Shown here: positions 8,297 to 15,738 of the stretch, piece by piece
Numbering within the stretch: the first letter of the stretch is position 1
How the letters are laid out: each line of letters starts with the position of its first letter
NCBI RefSeq assembly: GCF_022213065.1
Contig: NZ_JAKLJA010000007.1
Span: forward strand, 186,001 to 250,000
From: Paraburkholderia tagetis
Lineage (GTDB): Bacteria; Pseudomonadota; Gammaproteobacteria; Burkholderiales; Burkholderiaceae
Length of the DNA stretch: 64,000 bases
Direction of reading: 5' to 3'
Translations under genes and position numbers: made by a program
Notes under the pieces: model-generated
What the model was told of the DNA's origin: nothing
Seen by the model: the letters and a program-made list of their open reading frames with translations, nothing else
The model's database searches: none

Positions 8297-8789
8297 AAAA
8301 TCCGGCCGTGCCCTGTTCGAATGCACCACCTTGCCTGCCGGCTTGAGAAGTGGGTATCGAACCAGGTACGACACTACCGCTGCTGCCGTCGTTACGCGTT
8401 GCGTGGTGTAGTCAGCGACGCGTGGCATCAGGCTTGCTAATTGCCGTTGCAGCCCATAGGCCTTCTTTCGGGGGAGCCATGCGATGCCCGGACGTTCTTG
8501 CCTTCGCTTCTACCGCGCCCGCCTTCGCCTTTGCCGGGCCTTTGTGTCGGAGGCCATCATGCTCGCCATCGCGGGCTGGATTCCTGGCAGGGGATAACCT
8601 GTTCAGAGACCGCAATAACTGAGGAATCCGGGCATGGTAAACATCAGTCTGTTGTCGCTATTGATCCGAGTTCGAGACGCTCCCGATGAAGTCGCCCGGT
8701 GTAGTGGCGACGCGCTTCGTGTAGCAGGGCGGATAGTTCATCTGGTACGGGGCGACGCGCTTGTCGGGGCGGCGGTTGACAGCGGCTGG
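8297..8789. other. Intergenic region without a convincing gene
   Basis: About 490 bp between the GntR promoter and the zinc-ribbon membrane protein. Short readings exist on both strands, but none has a ribosome binding site plus a recognisable product. Composition is mixed and becomes richer in A+T towards the right. I see no terminator or repeat. Confidence 0.5.
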
Positions 8790-9236
8790 ATGACGCGAAC
8801 TTTAGATAGCTGGACGTGGCTACCGGCTTTCTTGAGGGATGATATTGCCGCCTGGATTATTACGTTCTGGTTGGCGATTCTACTGGTACGGATACCGTTT
8901 TTTATCCGTGGTCTGTCTGGACGATCATCGCCCAAAAAATACGCTTTCTTCACTCTGGAAAATATCAATGGTTTTTTCGAAATCACCGCTAAAATTTTAT
9001 TCTTCACAGGATTTCTGCTAACCGTCAATACAAAACACGTCATGACTGGTGTCATTTTTCTTGCTCTGGCGGGACTGTCAGCGCTTGCCATGGTTGGGCG
9101 TTCGCTTGCATTTCCCGGCAGATGCCCGGAATGCCACCGCCGTGTACGCAGGGATGCAATCAGGTGCAAGCACTGCGGCTCCAGTATCTCCAAGGGGGAT
9201 ACTGCACAAGCGCGTCGTAGCCGGAGCCATCCTTAA
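8790..9236 (+). CDS. Small membrane protein with C-terminal zinc ribbon
   Basis: Unrecognised protein of about 148 residues. It has two or three hydrophobic segments (AAWIITFWLAILLVRIPFFI; ILFFTGFLLTV; MTGVIFLALAGLSALAMV) followed by a four-cysteine zinc ribbon (CPEC...CKHC) and a polar tail. The N-terminus is uncertain: an in-frame reading extends back to 8634, but the part before 8790 looks like non-coding sequence and neither start has a good Shine-Dalgarno. The coding stretch around 8930-9000 is unusually A+T-rich for this window, which suggests foreign origin. A role in membrane protein quality control or phage defence would be a guess. Confidence 0.55.
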   Translation: MTRTLDSWTWLPAFLRDDIAAWIITFWLAILLVRIPFFIRGLSGRSSPKKYAFFTLENINGFFEITAKILFFTGFLLTVNTKHVMTGVIFLALAGLSALAMVGRSLAFPGRCPECHRRVRRDAIRCKHCGSSISKGDTAQARRSRSHP

Positions 9237-9359
9237 GGCCTTATCCGCGATTGTGTTGCTGCTTGCCGCCGAGCGTTGCACCTGGCGCGTCCGTTACGTG
9301 CACAAACTCACTGTGCCTCGCGCGCGCATTGGCGAGGGAAGGTAAGCAGGGCGGAAAAC

Positions 9360-9563
9360 TTAAACGGCTTTGATGTTTGCTGCCTGTTTCCCCTTGGGGC
9401 CCTGCTTGACTTCAAAACTGACCTTCTGGCCTTCCTGAAGAGATTTGAAGCCAGCGCCCTGAACCTCGGAGAAGTGAGCAAACAGGTCATCGCTGCCGTC
9501 GTCTGGCGTGATGAACCCAAACCCCTTCGAATCGTTAAACCACTTGACGGTACCGGTTGCCAT
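9360..9563 (-). CDS. cspA: Cold-shock protein of the CspA family
   Basis: Single OB-fold nucleic-acid-binding protein of 67 residues that melts RNA secondary structure. Both RNP motifs are present: KGFGFITP (RNP1, about residues 13-20) and DLFAHFSEV (RNP2, about 26-34), after the standard N-terminus [12 protein letters not shown]. The length is exactly that of the family. Genomes of this order carry several paralogues, so the precise one cannot be named and the symbol is generic. The leader between it and phaB holds a nested inverted repeat (9601-9651), which could fold in a long 5' UTR as in other csp genes. Confidence 0.95.
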   Translation of the reverse strand: MATGTVKWFNDSKGFGFITPDDGSDDLFAHFSEVQGAGFKSLQEGQKVSFEVKQGPKGKQAANIKAV

Positions 9564-9600
9564 GTTCTGAATGTTCCTGGAAAGACGGGTTCTAGATAAT

Positions 9601-9651
9601 GCCGCTGGTCTGCGCCCGACGGGCTGATACGTTTTACGAACGGCCAGCGGC
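9601..9651. other. Nested inverted repeat between phaB and the csp gene
   Basis: Outer arms GCCGCTGG (9601-9608) and CCAGCGGC (9644-9651) pair perfectly and enclose an inner GCCCG-A-CGGGC hairpin (9614-9624). It lies about 100 bp after the phaB stop and about 40 bp before the csp start, both on the minus strand. It could end the pha transcript or shape the csp leader. There is no clear U tract. Confidence 0.45.
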
Positions 9652-9749
9652 TACACCGTTGCGCACAATCCGTGCCTGACGAAAAGAAGCCGGGGAAATG
9701 CGACCGGTTCAAAGAACCTGTCGCTGCCCCATTCGCGCAAGTCCGACGA

Positions 9750-10493
9750 TTATTGCATGTGCTGGCCGCCGTTGATGGGAATATTCGCTCCGGTAATAAA
9801 ACCCGCGTCGTCCGAGCAGAGGAACAGCACGAGCGCCGCGACTTCTTCCGGATTGCCGAGCCGGCCCATTGGGATCTGCGGCACGATCTTCGTGTCCAGG
9901 ATTTCCTGCGGGATGGCGGTGACCATTTTCGTGGCGAGATAGCCTGGCGAAATCGTGTTCACCGTCACGCCCTTGCGCGCGACTTCCAGCGCGAGCGATT
10001 TCGTGAAGCCGTGCATGCCGGCCTTCGCTGCCGCATAGTTGGTCTGGCCGATTGAACCCTTTGAACCATTCACCGACGAGATGTTGATGATGCGGCCCCA
10101 CGCGCGCTCGACCATGCCATCGCACAGCGGCTTCGAGATGTTGAAGATGGAGTCCAGGTTCGTGCGCAGGACCATGTCCCAATTGACCTTGTCCATCTTC
10201 TTGAAGGTCGCGTCGCGCGTAATGCCGGCGTTGTTGATCAGAATGTCGACGGGGCCGACTTCGTTCTTGATCTTCTGCGCGGCGCGTTGGCATGAGTCAT
10301 AGTCCGCGACATCGATAGGGTAGGCGTGGAAATCGCGGCCCGTCTCCTTCATTCTGGCCAGCCAGTCCTTTGCGCCGGCGTTGTCCGGCGAGTGCGTGAC
10401 AACAACCTGAAAACCTGCGTCGTATAGCCGGACGCTGATTGCCTCACCGAGGCCGCCCATTCCACCCGTTACCAATGCAATACGCTTAGTCAT
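9750..10493 (-). CDS. phaB: Acetoacetyl-CoA reductase (NADPH), PHB synthesis
   Basis: Short-chain dehydrogenase reducing acetoacetyl-CoA to (R)-3-hydroxybutyryl-CoA, the second step of polyhydroxybutyrate synthesis. It has the TGGMGGLG cofactor motif (about residues 10-17), NNAG near 85-90, and the catalytic Ser/Tyr/Lys in SSVNGSKGSIGQTNYAAAKAG. The 247 residues match PhaB. The family N-terminus MTKRIALVTGG fixes the start at 10493, although no strong Shine-Dalgarno precedes it. It lies downstream of phaA on the same strand, separated by 133 bp containing a 12-bp perfect dyad. The usual upstream synthase phaC is not in this window. Confidence 0.95.
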   Translation of the reverse strand: MTKRIALVTGGMGGLGEAISVRLYDAGFQVVVTHSPDNAGAKDWLARMKETGRDFHAYPIDVADYDSCQRAAQKIKNEVGPVDILINNAGITRDATFKKMDKVNWDMVLRTNLDSIFNISKPLCDGMVERAWGRIINISSVNGSKGSIGQTNYAAAKAGMHGFTKSLALEVARKGVTVNTISPGYLATKMVTAIPQEILDTKIVPQIPMGRLGNPEEVAALVLFLCSDDAGFITGANIPINGGQHMQ

Positions 10494-10563
10494 ACTATTT
10501 ATCCAGGAGAGAAGAATTACAATCATTCAGGTGGTGGCTGGCCACGGGTCGCCACTACTTATC

Positions 10564-10609
10564 CGGTTTGCCCGCCTGTGCGCAGTGCTCCTGCCTTGCG
10601 GGCAAACCG
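10564..10609. other. 12-bp perfect inverted repeat in the phaA-phaB gap
   Basis: Arms CGGTTTGCCCGC (10564-10575) and GCGGGCAAACCG (10598-10609) are perfect complements with a 22-nt loop. No T tract follows on the minus strand, so a processing or stability hairpin between the two cistrons fits better than a classical terminator. Confidence 0.6.
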
Positions 10610-10626
10610 CTTTACTTCGATACGGC

Positions 10627-11808
10627 TCAGCCGCGCTCGAGCGCGAGCGCCACGCCCATGCCGCCGCCGATGCACAGCGAGGCGAGACCCCGCTTCGCGT
10701 CACGGCGCTGCATTTCGTGCAGCAGCGTCACCAGAATCCGGCAGCCCGACGCGCCGATCGGGTGACCGATCGCAATCGCTCCGCCGTTCACGTTGATCTT
10801 CGACGTGTCCCAGCCCATCTGCTTGTTCACGGCCAGCGCCTGTGCCGCGAACGCCTCGTTGATCTCCATGAGATCGAGATCGTTCACCGACCAGCCCGCA
10901 CGCTCGAGGCAGCGCTTCGACGCCGGCACCGGGCCCATGCCCATCACCTTCGGGTCCACGCCGCCGGCCGCGTAGGCCTTGATGCGCGCGAGCGGCTTCA
11001 GGCCCAGCGCCTCGGCCTTCTTCGCCGACATCACGACCACTGCCGCTGCGCCGTCGTTCAGACCCGATGCGTTCGCCGCCGTCACCGTGCCTTCCTTCGA
11101 GAACGCCGGCTTCAGGCCCGCGAGCGAATCCGCCGTCACGCCGTGGCGCACGAATTCGTCGGTGTTGAATACCAGCGGGTCGCCCTTGCGTTGCGGAATC
11201 TGCACCGGCACGATTTCCGCGTCGAAGCGGCCCGCCTTCTGCGCGGCTTCCGCCTTGTTCTGCGACAGCGCCGCGAATGCGTCCTGCTCTTCGCGCGTGA
11301 TGCCGTATTCCTTCGCCACGTTTTCGGCGGTCACGCCCATGTGGTACTGGTTATAAACGTCCCACAGGCCGTCGACGATCATGGTGTCGACGAGCTTCGC
11401 GTCGCCCATGCGGAAGCCGTCGCGCGAGCCCGGCAGCACGTGCGGCGCCGCGCTCATGTTTTCCTGGCCGCCGGCCACGACGATCTCCGAGTCGCCCGCG
11501 AGAATCGCGTTGGCGGCGAGCATCACGGCCTTCAGGCCCGAGCCGCAGACCTTGTTGATCGTCATCGCGGGCACGCCCGTGGGCAGCCCCGCCTTGATCG
11601 ACGCCTGGCGCGCGACGTTCTGGCCCGAACCGGCGGTCAGCACCTGACCCATGATCACGTCGCTCACCTGCTCGGGCTTCACACCCGCGCGCTCCAGCGC
11701 CGCCTTGATGACCAGCGCGCCCAGATCGGGCGCCGCAATCTTTGCCAGCGTGCCGCCGAATTTGCCGACCGCGGTGCGTGCGGCCGAAACGATCACAATG
11801 TCAGTCAT
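10627..11808 (-). CDS. phaA: Acetyl-CoA C-acetyltransferase (beta-ketothiolase)
   Basis: Biosynthetic thiolase condensing two acetyl-CoA to acetoacetyl-CoA for PHB synthesis. The nucleophilic cysteine is in [10 protein letters not shown] (about residue 89), the catalytic histidine in GHPIGASG (about 349) and the second cysteine in CIGGGMG (about 379). Its 393 residues are exactly normal. It is first in the phaA-phaB unit on the minus strand. About 490 bp upstream are non-coding, so the unit has its own promoter, unlike the phaCAB operon of Cupriavidus. It could also serve general acetoacetyl-CoA metabolism. Confidence 0.95.
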   Translation of the reverse strand: MTDIVIVSAARTAVGKFGGTLAKIAAPDLGALVIKAALERAGVKPEQVSDVIMGQVLTAGSGQNVARQASIKAGLPTGVPAMTINKVCGSGLKAVMLAANAILAGDSEIVVAGGQENMSAAPHVLPGSRDGFRMGDAKLVDTMIVDGLWDVYNQYHMGVTAENVAKEYGITREEQDAFAALSQNKAEAAQKAGRFDAEIVPVQIPQRKGDPLVFNTDEFVRHGVTADSLAGLKPAFSKEGTVTAANASGLNDGAAAVVVMSAKKAEALGLKPLARIKAYAAGGVDPKVMGMGPVPASKRCLERAGWSVNDLDLMEINEAFAAQALAVNKQMGWDTSKINVNGGAIAIGHPIGASGCRILVTLLHEMQRRDAKRGLASLCIGGGMGVALALERG

Positions 11809-12295
11809 TTTCTATTCTCGGGTTGATAAAGCGCGCCTGCGTTGAAGCTGCCAGGCATCGCGTTGAAATCTCTGGATCACGTTCACTGCGTGCCAATCAA
11901 GTGCTGCGGTTTTGCGGCGCGTCTCGTTCAATGCGGCAATCACGGCGCGAGAGCCAAAGGTTTATCTAAAGTCGATTGGAAACGTGCTGCAAATGGCTTT
12001 TGCCGCGACTACTGCGATGCGCACAGTGAGGCCCGGCAGCGGCTTGATACGACTCAGCGCGGCGGGAAGCGACTGTGTCGAGCATATGTCAAGGGACGTA
12101 CAGAAGTACATCCGGGCGCGTTGTCCGCAAGCCGGCATTTCCGGACAGATCTGCTGCTGCATTCCCAATGCACGCGAGCCTCATGATCGGTGTTCAAAAA
12201 AATCCGCATAACGTGCGGCAACACACAAAGCGTAGGGGCGGCGTAAGCAGGCGCCTTTACACTTGGATCTCTGTTCAGACGTGAGGGGTCTGGTC
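11809..12295. other. Intergenic region upstream of phaA
   Basis: About 490 bp between divergent phaA and the small exported protein. Short readings exist, but none has a supporting ribosome binding site or recognisable product. It presumably contains both promoters; I could not identify convincing hexamers. Confidence 0.5.
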
Positions 12296-12535
12296 ATGAA
12301 GCTAATACTTTTCGTCCTGCCCGCAATACTCCCGGCCGTCGTCCTCGCAGCGCAGCCCGCTCAAGATGCCACCGACAATACAGAGCGTGTATCGGCTGGC
12401 GCCAATATGCCGGAGAAACCCGCTTCCGTTTCGGACGTGGCGATTTACGGCGGGAATGATTCACTCGCGATAAGCAAGAAGAAGTGTCTGGCAGTCGACA
12501 AACATGGCTTCTGCGCGAAGTGGGATTCAGATTAA
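12296..12535 (+). CDS. Small exported protein, unknown function
   Basis: A 79-residue protein with a clear Sec signal peptide (MKLILFVLPAILPAVVLA, cleavage expected before AQPA), then a polar mature part of about 60 residues with two cysteines near the end (KKKCLAVDKHGFCAKW) that could form a disulfide. GAGGGG lies about 8 nt before the ATG. No family recognised. A GC-rich hairpin (12593-12611, 8-bp stem, 3-nt loop) about 60 bp past the stop may end the transcript. Probably periplasmic. Confidence 0.7.
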   Translation: MKLILFVLPAILPAVVLAAQPAQDATDNTERVSAGANMPEKPASVSDVAIYGGNDSLAISKKKCLAVDKHGFCAKWDSD

Positions 12536-12645
12536 TTCCGCTCTCACGGCGCATTCAGGCGTTTGCCGCGCAGTGACGATGACTGGCAAGGGGCGGCGGA
12601 TATTCCGCCGCGCAGTACCGGATTCGAACGACGCTGTATTCAGTG

Positions 12646-12849
12646 TCAATAGTGCTTTTCCGCCTTGTCGAGCATCCGTCGATTGGTCGGCTCCGCTGCT
12701 TCGTTCTCGACGATCAGGCCGGCCGCACGATCCAGCCCGGCAATCGCGGACGACAGGTCCAGCAACTTATTGGTTTCCTTCGCATCGGTCGAAACGTCGG
12801 TACTTTGGCGTTCCACCGAGGGAATGGTGATTCTTCTCTGGCTGGCCAT
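12646..12849 (-). CDS. Possible 67-residue hypothetical protein
   Basis: Short minus-strand reading beginning MASQRRITIPSVERQS, with a plausible helical middle (TNKLLDLSSAIAGLDRAAGLIVENE). The composition is protein-like rather than the arginine-rich look of an out-of-frame reading, but there is no clear Shine-Dalgarno and no family. The frame stays open upstream to 12999 with less convincing sequence. Treat as tentative. Confidence 0.3.
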   Translation of the reverse strand: MASQRRITIPSVERQSTDVSTDAKETNKLLDLSSAIAGLDRAAGLIVENEAAEPTNRRMLDKAEKHY

Positions 12850-13302
12850 GACGTTTTGAGCGAACAAAGGACAGGCATTCAATCGGTGCGTGCGGAAAGA
12901 TGATCGCCTGGCGGTGATCCGATAAATTAAAAGGAGTGTGTGACAACGCACACCGTCTGATTGAATATGTCTCATGCATGAATGGGTGGGGGATGCCACC
13001 TGCGGCGTTACGCGTAGATCTGTGCCGCGCCACGAGGCCTATGCACCTGGTGATGCTCAAATCGGTTGCGTGGGAATCGAGTGCGTAGTCGTAGGTCGTC
13101 GGCGTCCGTAACGCATAAGTTACGAACACGCCAGGCATTGAAATCGACGCTAGAATAAAACCGCTGGTTTCGCGTGCAACGAGGCAAGCTGACGTTGGCC
13201 TCGCTGTTAGCTGAAAAAATACATTAATAACCAGACCTTGTCGCGAATCGTGGCGCCGCGCTGAGCGGGCTTCGCCACCGTCAACCCTCTTCTAAATTCA
13301 TC
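12850..13302. other. Intergenic region upstream of the phasin-like gene
   Basis: About 450 bp with no supported gene. A small dyad (GTGTG / CACAC) occurs near 12935-12955, and an A+T-rich patch at 13210-13230 is a likely promoter area for the phasin-like gene. Nothing else recognised. Confidence 0.45.
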
Positions 13303-13707
13303 ATGCTGACTCAAGAACAGCTTGCCGCCAGGCAGAAGTTCCACCTCGAATGCCTTGTCAAACTGACCAGTGTGACTCTGGAGAGCTTCGGGGTCGTTAC
13401 CGGGCCGAGCATGCACGGCATCCACTCAGTGTTCAGCAAGGCGCATGGGCTGGACGTGGGCGCAAACGAGTCGCACGGGGGACAGTGGTTTGCGCAGCAA
13501 ACCAGTCTTGCCTTGCTCGCCACAGAAAGACTGCACGATTGGACCCGGAGGTGGTACGAAGTCGCGGCGGCAACGCACGCAGAATGGATTCGCACCGTTC
13601 ATGCATTGTTGGAAGGCCACAGCCAGTGCGCCGGAACGCTGGTGGAGGCTGGCGCGAGAGATGGGCGTGGCGGGTTCGAATCGGCGGCTCGGGAAGGGAA
13701 ACGGTAG
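13303..13707 (+). CDS. Phasin-like PHB granule-associated protein (short)
   Basis: The N-terminus MLTQEQLAARQKFHLECLVKLTSVTLESFG follows the pattern of Burkholderiales phasins (a T/P-E-Q-x-A-x-x-Q-K start, then an amphipathic helix), which coat polyhydroxybutyrate granules. At 134 residues it is shorter than the usual 180-190, and the C-terminal 35 residues are glycine/arginine-rich rather than helical. It may be a diverged or C-terminally altered phasin. No strong ribosome binding site is seen. phaA/phaB lie 2-3 kb away and a PHB-depolymerase-like gene is at 32.6 kb. The family call rests on the N-terminal half only. Confidence 0.6.
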   Translation: MLTQEQLAARQKFHLECLVKLTSVTLESFGVVTGPSMHGIHSVFSKAHGLDVGANESHGGQWFAQQTSLALLATERLHDWTRRWYEVAAATHAEWIRTVHALLEGHSQCAGTLVEAGARDGRGGFESAAREGKR

Positions 13708-13780
13708 ATATCGATTCGTGCAGCATGGACAGAATCCGCAGAGACGGCCGGAGCCTGCAGACAATGTTGAAGGAGGCGAT

Positions 13781-13924
13781 GTGGATTGGGTCGGTATGGT
13801 GATCGGGTTCGCGGTACTGGCGATGGCGACTATTTTCGTGGTCTGCCATTACCGGCAGGAGCATCTGCGCGCGCAGCGGATGCGGCGGCTGAATCAACTG
13901 GACGACTTCTCGCGATGGAACTGA
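13781..13924 (+). CDS. Small single-pass membrane protein (47 residues)
   Basis: A GTG start (13781) follows a strong AGGAGG (13771-13776) by 4 nt. The product has one hydrophobic helix (VGMVIGFAVLAMATIFVVCH, about residues 4-23) and a basic tail rich in arginine (RQEHLRAQRMRRLNQ), consistent with N-out/C-in insertion. No family recognised. The frame is open further upstream, but only the part after the Shine-Dalgarno is protein-like. It lies 73 bp after the phasin-like gene and could be co-transcribed. Confidence 0.55.
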   Translation: MDWVGMVIGFAVLAMATIFVVCHYRQEHLRAQRMRRLNQLDDFSRWN

Positions 13925-14202
13925 GAGAGTGCTGCGCAAGGCCATGCTCCAGAAACGCGTCGGGCGTCGTTGTATGGCGCCTCAAACTGGAAAGTCGCGA
14001 TGCGAGAGCGTGATGGTCCGATCGCCGGTGTGCTTGATGCCAGCCGCTTCGAGCTTCGCCACGAGTTCGGCCTTGCGCGCTGTGGTTCGTTATCCCAAGT
14101 GTGAGATCGAGGCAGCTAGCGCGAAGCTGTGGAAAGAGACTTTCTGAACGGCGTCTTCCTGCGGCGCCTCCCGGAGTTCGGAAGGCGCTGTCTTTTTCCA
14201 GC
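13925..14202. other. Gap with a possible unidentified gene remnant (minus strand)
   Basis: On the minus strand, about 13988-14092, a reading bounded by stops on both sides gives a protein-like peptide (AELVAKLEAAGIKHTGDR followed by TITLSHRDFPV) with no ATG. It looks like the end of a once longer gene. I could not assign a family. The rest of the gap shows nothing. Confidence 0.3.
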
Positions 14203-14394
14203 TCAGCCTCCGCCAATTCCCTGGAGCACCTTACCGGTGCCGCCGCACACGGAACAGCGCTGACCTTCCACCATTCCCGTGCCGTGGCATGCGCCACACC
14301 AATCTTCGCCGACGCCCGGCGCATCAGGTGGTCCTTCGTCGCCAGGATTCAACGGTTCGCTTTGATGCCCTTCGGAGGGCTTCACAGGCTGCAT
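14203..14394 (-). CDS. Small zinc-knuckle protein with DnaJ-like CxxCxGxG motifs
   Basis: A 63-residue protein with two CxxCxGxG repeats (CGACHGTG and CSVCGGTG, about residues 33-56), the pattern that binds zinc in the DnaJ cysteine-rich domain and in stand-alone chaperone-like or tryptophan-RNA-binding inhibitory proteins. The N-terminal half is acidic and proline-rich (SEPLNPGDEGPPDAPG). I chose ATG 14394 because GGAGG lies 5 nt upstream; the frame extends to 14445. It is divergent from the FNT channel gene. Function unknown. Confidence 0.65.
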   Translation of the reverse strand: MQPVKPSEGHQSEPLNPGDEGPPDAPGVGEDWCGACHGTGMVEGQRCSVCGGTGKVLQGIGGG

Positions 14395-14574
14395 ACGGGC
14401 CTCCAGTTTCCGATGGGCCTCGCCATTTGCACCGAACCGCGGCATTGCGTGGCATCGGCGAGGCTAACGAAACCGCAGCAGCGGCCGTACCTGCGACGCC
14501 GTCCCCATTTCACCGCCAGCGTCGAAATTTCAACGGGCCCCGCATCGGCAACGAAAATGCGCCGATCACGCCCG

Positions 14575-14651
14575 ATTAAGAACTTCTTAAGTTCAGGCAA
14601 GAAAATCGTGAATGTACATGGGCTATCGCGCCGCATAACCTTGCTCTCCAT
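14575..14651 (+). promoter_or_regulatory. cbb-type control region upstream of the FNT channel gene (putative CbbR site)
   Basis: This 77-bp stretch aligns without gaps to the cbbR-cbbL intergenic region (16658-16734). It has the dyad ATTAAG-N5-CTTAAG, then an identical TCGTGAATGTACATG (14606-14620), then a block matching 24 of 28 bases ending at CCAT. By hand count about 59 of 77 bases agree, and the spacing of all three blocks is identical. The dyad with T-N11-A character is typical of LysR operators. It predicts CbbR control of the downstream gene. Confidence 0.75.
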
Positions 14652-14757
14652 AAATCCATGGCGAGCAGAAAAAGAGGGGCCATGAAAGCAGCGGGCTGTG
14701 CAGTGCATGGCCCGGCCCGTCTCCGGCGGCGGAGACCGATCCTTATCGGGAGCAGCA

Positions 14758-15570
14758 ATGTACGCAGAAAGTATCGACAAATTTGCCAGGACAGGTGCCC
14801 ACCGGGCGTCGACGGCACAGCACACGCCGCTGGCGTTTCTGATCGGTGCCGCCATGGCGGGTGCTTATATCGGCTTTGGGGACATTCTGATGTTTACGGT
14901 GGGTGCGCATGTCGATCCGGCCTATGTGCATCTCGTGATGGGGGCCGTGTTCGCCTGCGCGCTGACCATTGTCGTGTTCGCCGGTTCCGATCTGTTCACG
15001 GGAACGGCCATGTATATGCCGCTCGCACTGTTGCGAGGGGAGACTGGCGTGGGTGGCCTGTTGCTGGTGTGGGTGGCGTCGTGGATAGGCAACCTCACCG
15101 GCGCCATTGTCCTGGCGGCCATCTTGCTCGCGGGCGGCGGCGGGGTGCTGTTGACGGACGGCTCGGGTGCGTTCTTCAAGGCCGTGGAGGCAAAGATGGC
15201 GGCTCCGGGCCTCGTGCTCGTCTCCAAGGGCCTGCTCTGCAACTGGCTGGTATGCCTCGCGATCTGGATGGCCGCACGCACGAAGAACGATGCGGCAAAG
15301 CTCGGGCTCATCTTCTGGCCGATATTCGCATTCGTGGCCTGCGGTTTCGAACACAGCGTAGCCAATATGTTTGCGTTCGCACTGGCGCTGATGTCCGATC
15401 ATCCCGCGTCGATCACGCTCGCCGGTGCAATCCACAACGAAATTTTCGTGACGGCGGGGAATATTGCTGGCGGCGCGGTTTTCATGGGCCTCGGCTACTG
15501 GCTGCAGGAAGGCGGTATCGGCCACCCGTCGGCTGCGGCCACACCCGCGTCGGAGGGCGCCGGAACCTAA
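14758..15570 (+). CDS. Formate/nitrite transporter (FNT) family channel
   Basis: Pentameric inner-membrane channel of the FocA/NirC family, 270 residues with six helices. Family marks are FAGSDLFTGTAMYM (about residues 75-88), the CNWLVCLAIWMA re-entrant stretch and FEHSVANMF carrying the conserved pore histidine. GGGAG lies 6 nt before the ATG. The 106-nt leader holds a 7-bp hairpin (14719-14736) and a CCGAT-N4-ATCGG dyad (14736-14749). The gene is preceded by a copy of the cbb control region and points towards cbbR. Formate or nitrite (or bicarbonate-like anions) are possible substrates. With CbbR-type control, formate import for autotrophic growth is the attractive inference. Confidence 0.9.
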   Translation: MYAESIDKFARTGAHRASTAQHTPLAFLIGAAMAGAYIGFGDILMFTVGAHVDPAYVHLVMGAVFACALTIVVFAGSDLFTGTAMYMPLALLRGETGVGGLLLVWVASWIGNLTGAIVLAAILLAGGGGVLLTDGSGAFFKAVEAKMAAPGLVLVSKGLLCNWLVCLAIWMAARTKNDAAKLGLIFWPIFAFVACGFEHSVANMFAFALALMSDHPASITLAGAIHNEIFVTAGNIAGGAVFMGLGYWLQEGGIGHPSAAATPASEGAGT

Positions 15571-15598
15571 GTTATCCGAACGAGTATCCGCCGATGCA

Positions 15599-15723
15599 CC
15601 GATACTATGCATCGGCGGTTGAGACTATTCAGATCCGATTCCAGCCATCGGCGGTTGTGTCTTCCCGGATCCGATTCTAAGTATCGGCGGCATGGTCGAT
15701 TCAAAACCGATAATTAATATCGG
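15599..15723. repeat. Array of four CCGAT-N7-ATCGG dyads at exact 36-bp period
   Basis: Four 17-bp inverted repeats start at 15599, 15635, 15671 and 15707, so the period is exactly 36 bp. The 7-bp centres differ (ACTATGC, TCCAGCC, TCTAAGT, AATTAAT) while the arms CCGAT and ATCGG are invariant. Sequence between dyads is partly conserved (CGGTTG after units 1 and 2). The array fills the gap between convergent FNT and cbbR genes. It could be a tandem protein-binding array, a terminator cluster or a degenerate tandem repeat. Confidence 0.85.
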
Positions 15724-15738
15724 CAATGCCCGCGTATC

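Noticed and set aside
8210..8428. Minus-strand reading beginning MPRVADYTTQ over the GntR promoter
   Set aside because: It overlaps the well-supported promoter/operator and has no Shine-Dalgarno or family.
15599..15723. CRISPR-like array (regular 36-bp period)
   Set aside because: No identical repeats separated by unique spacers: only the 5-bp arms are constant, there are four units, and no cas gene is in the window.
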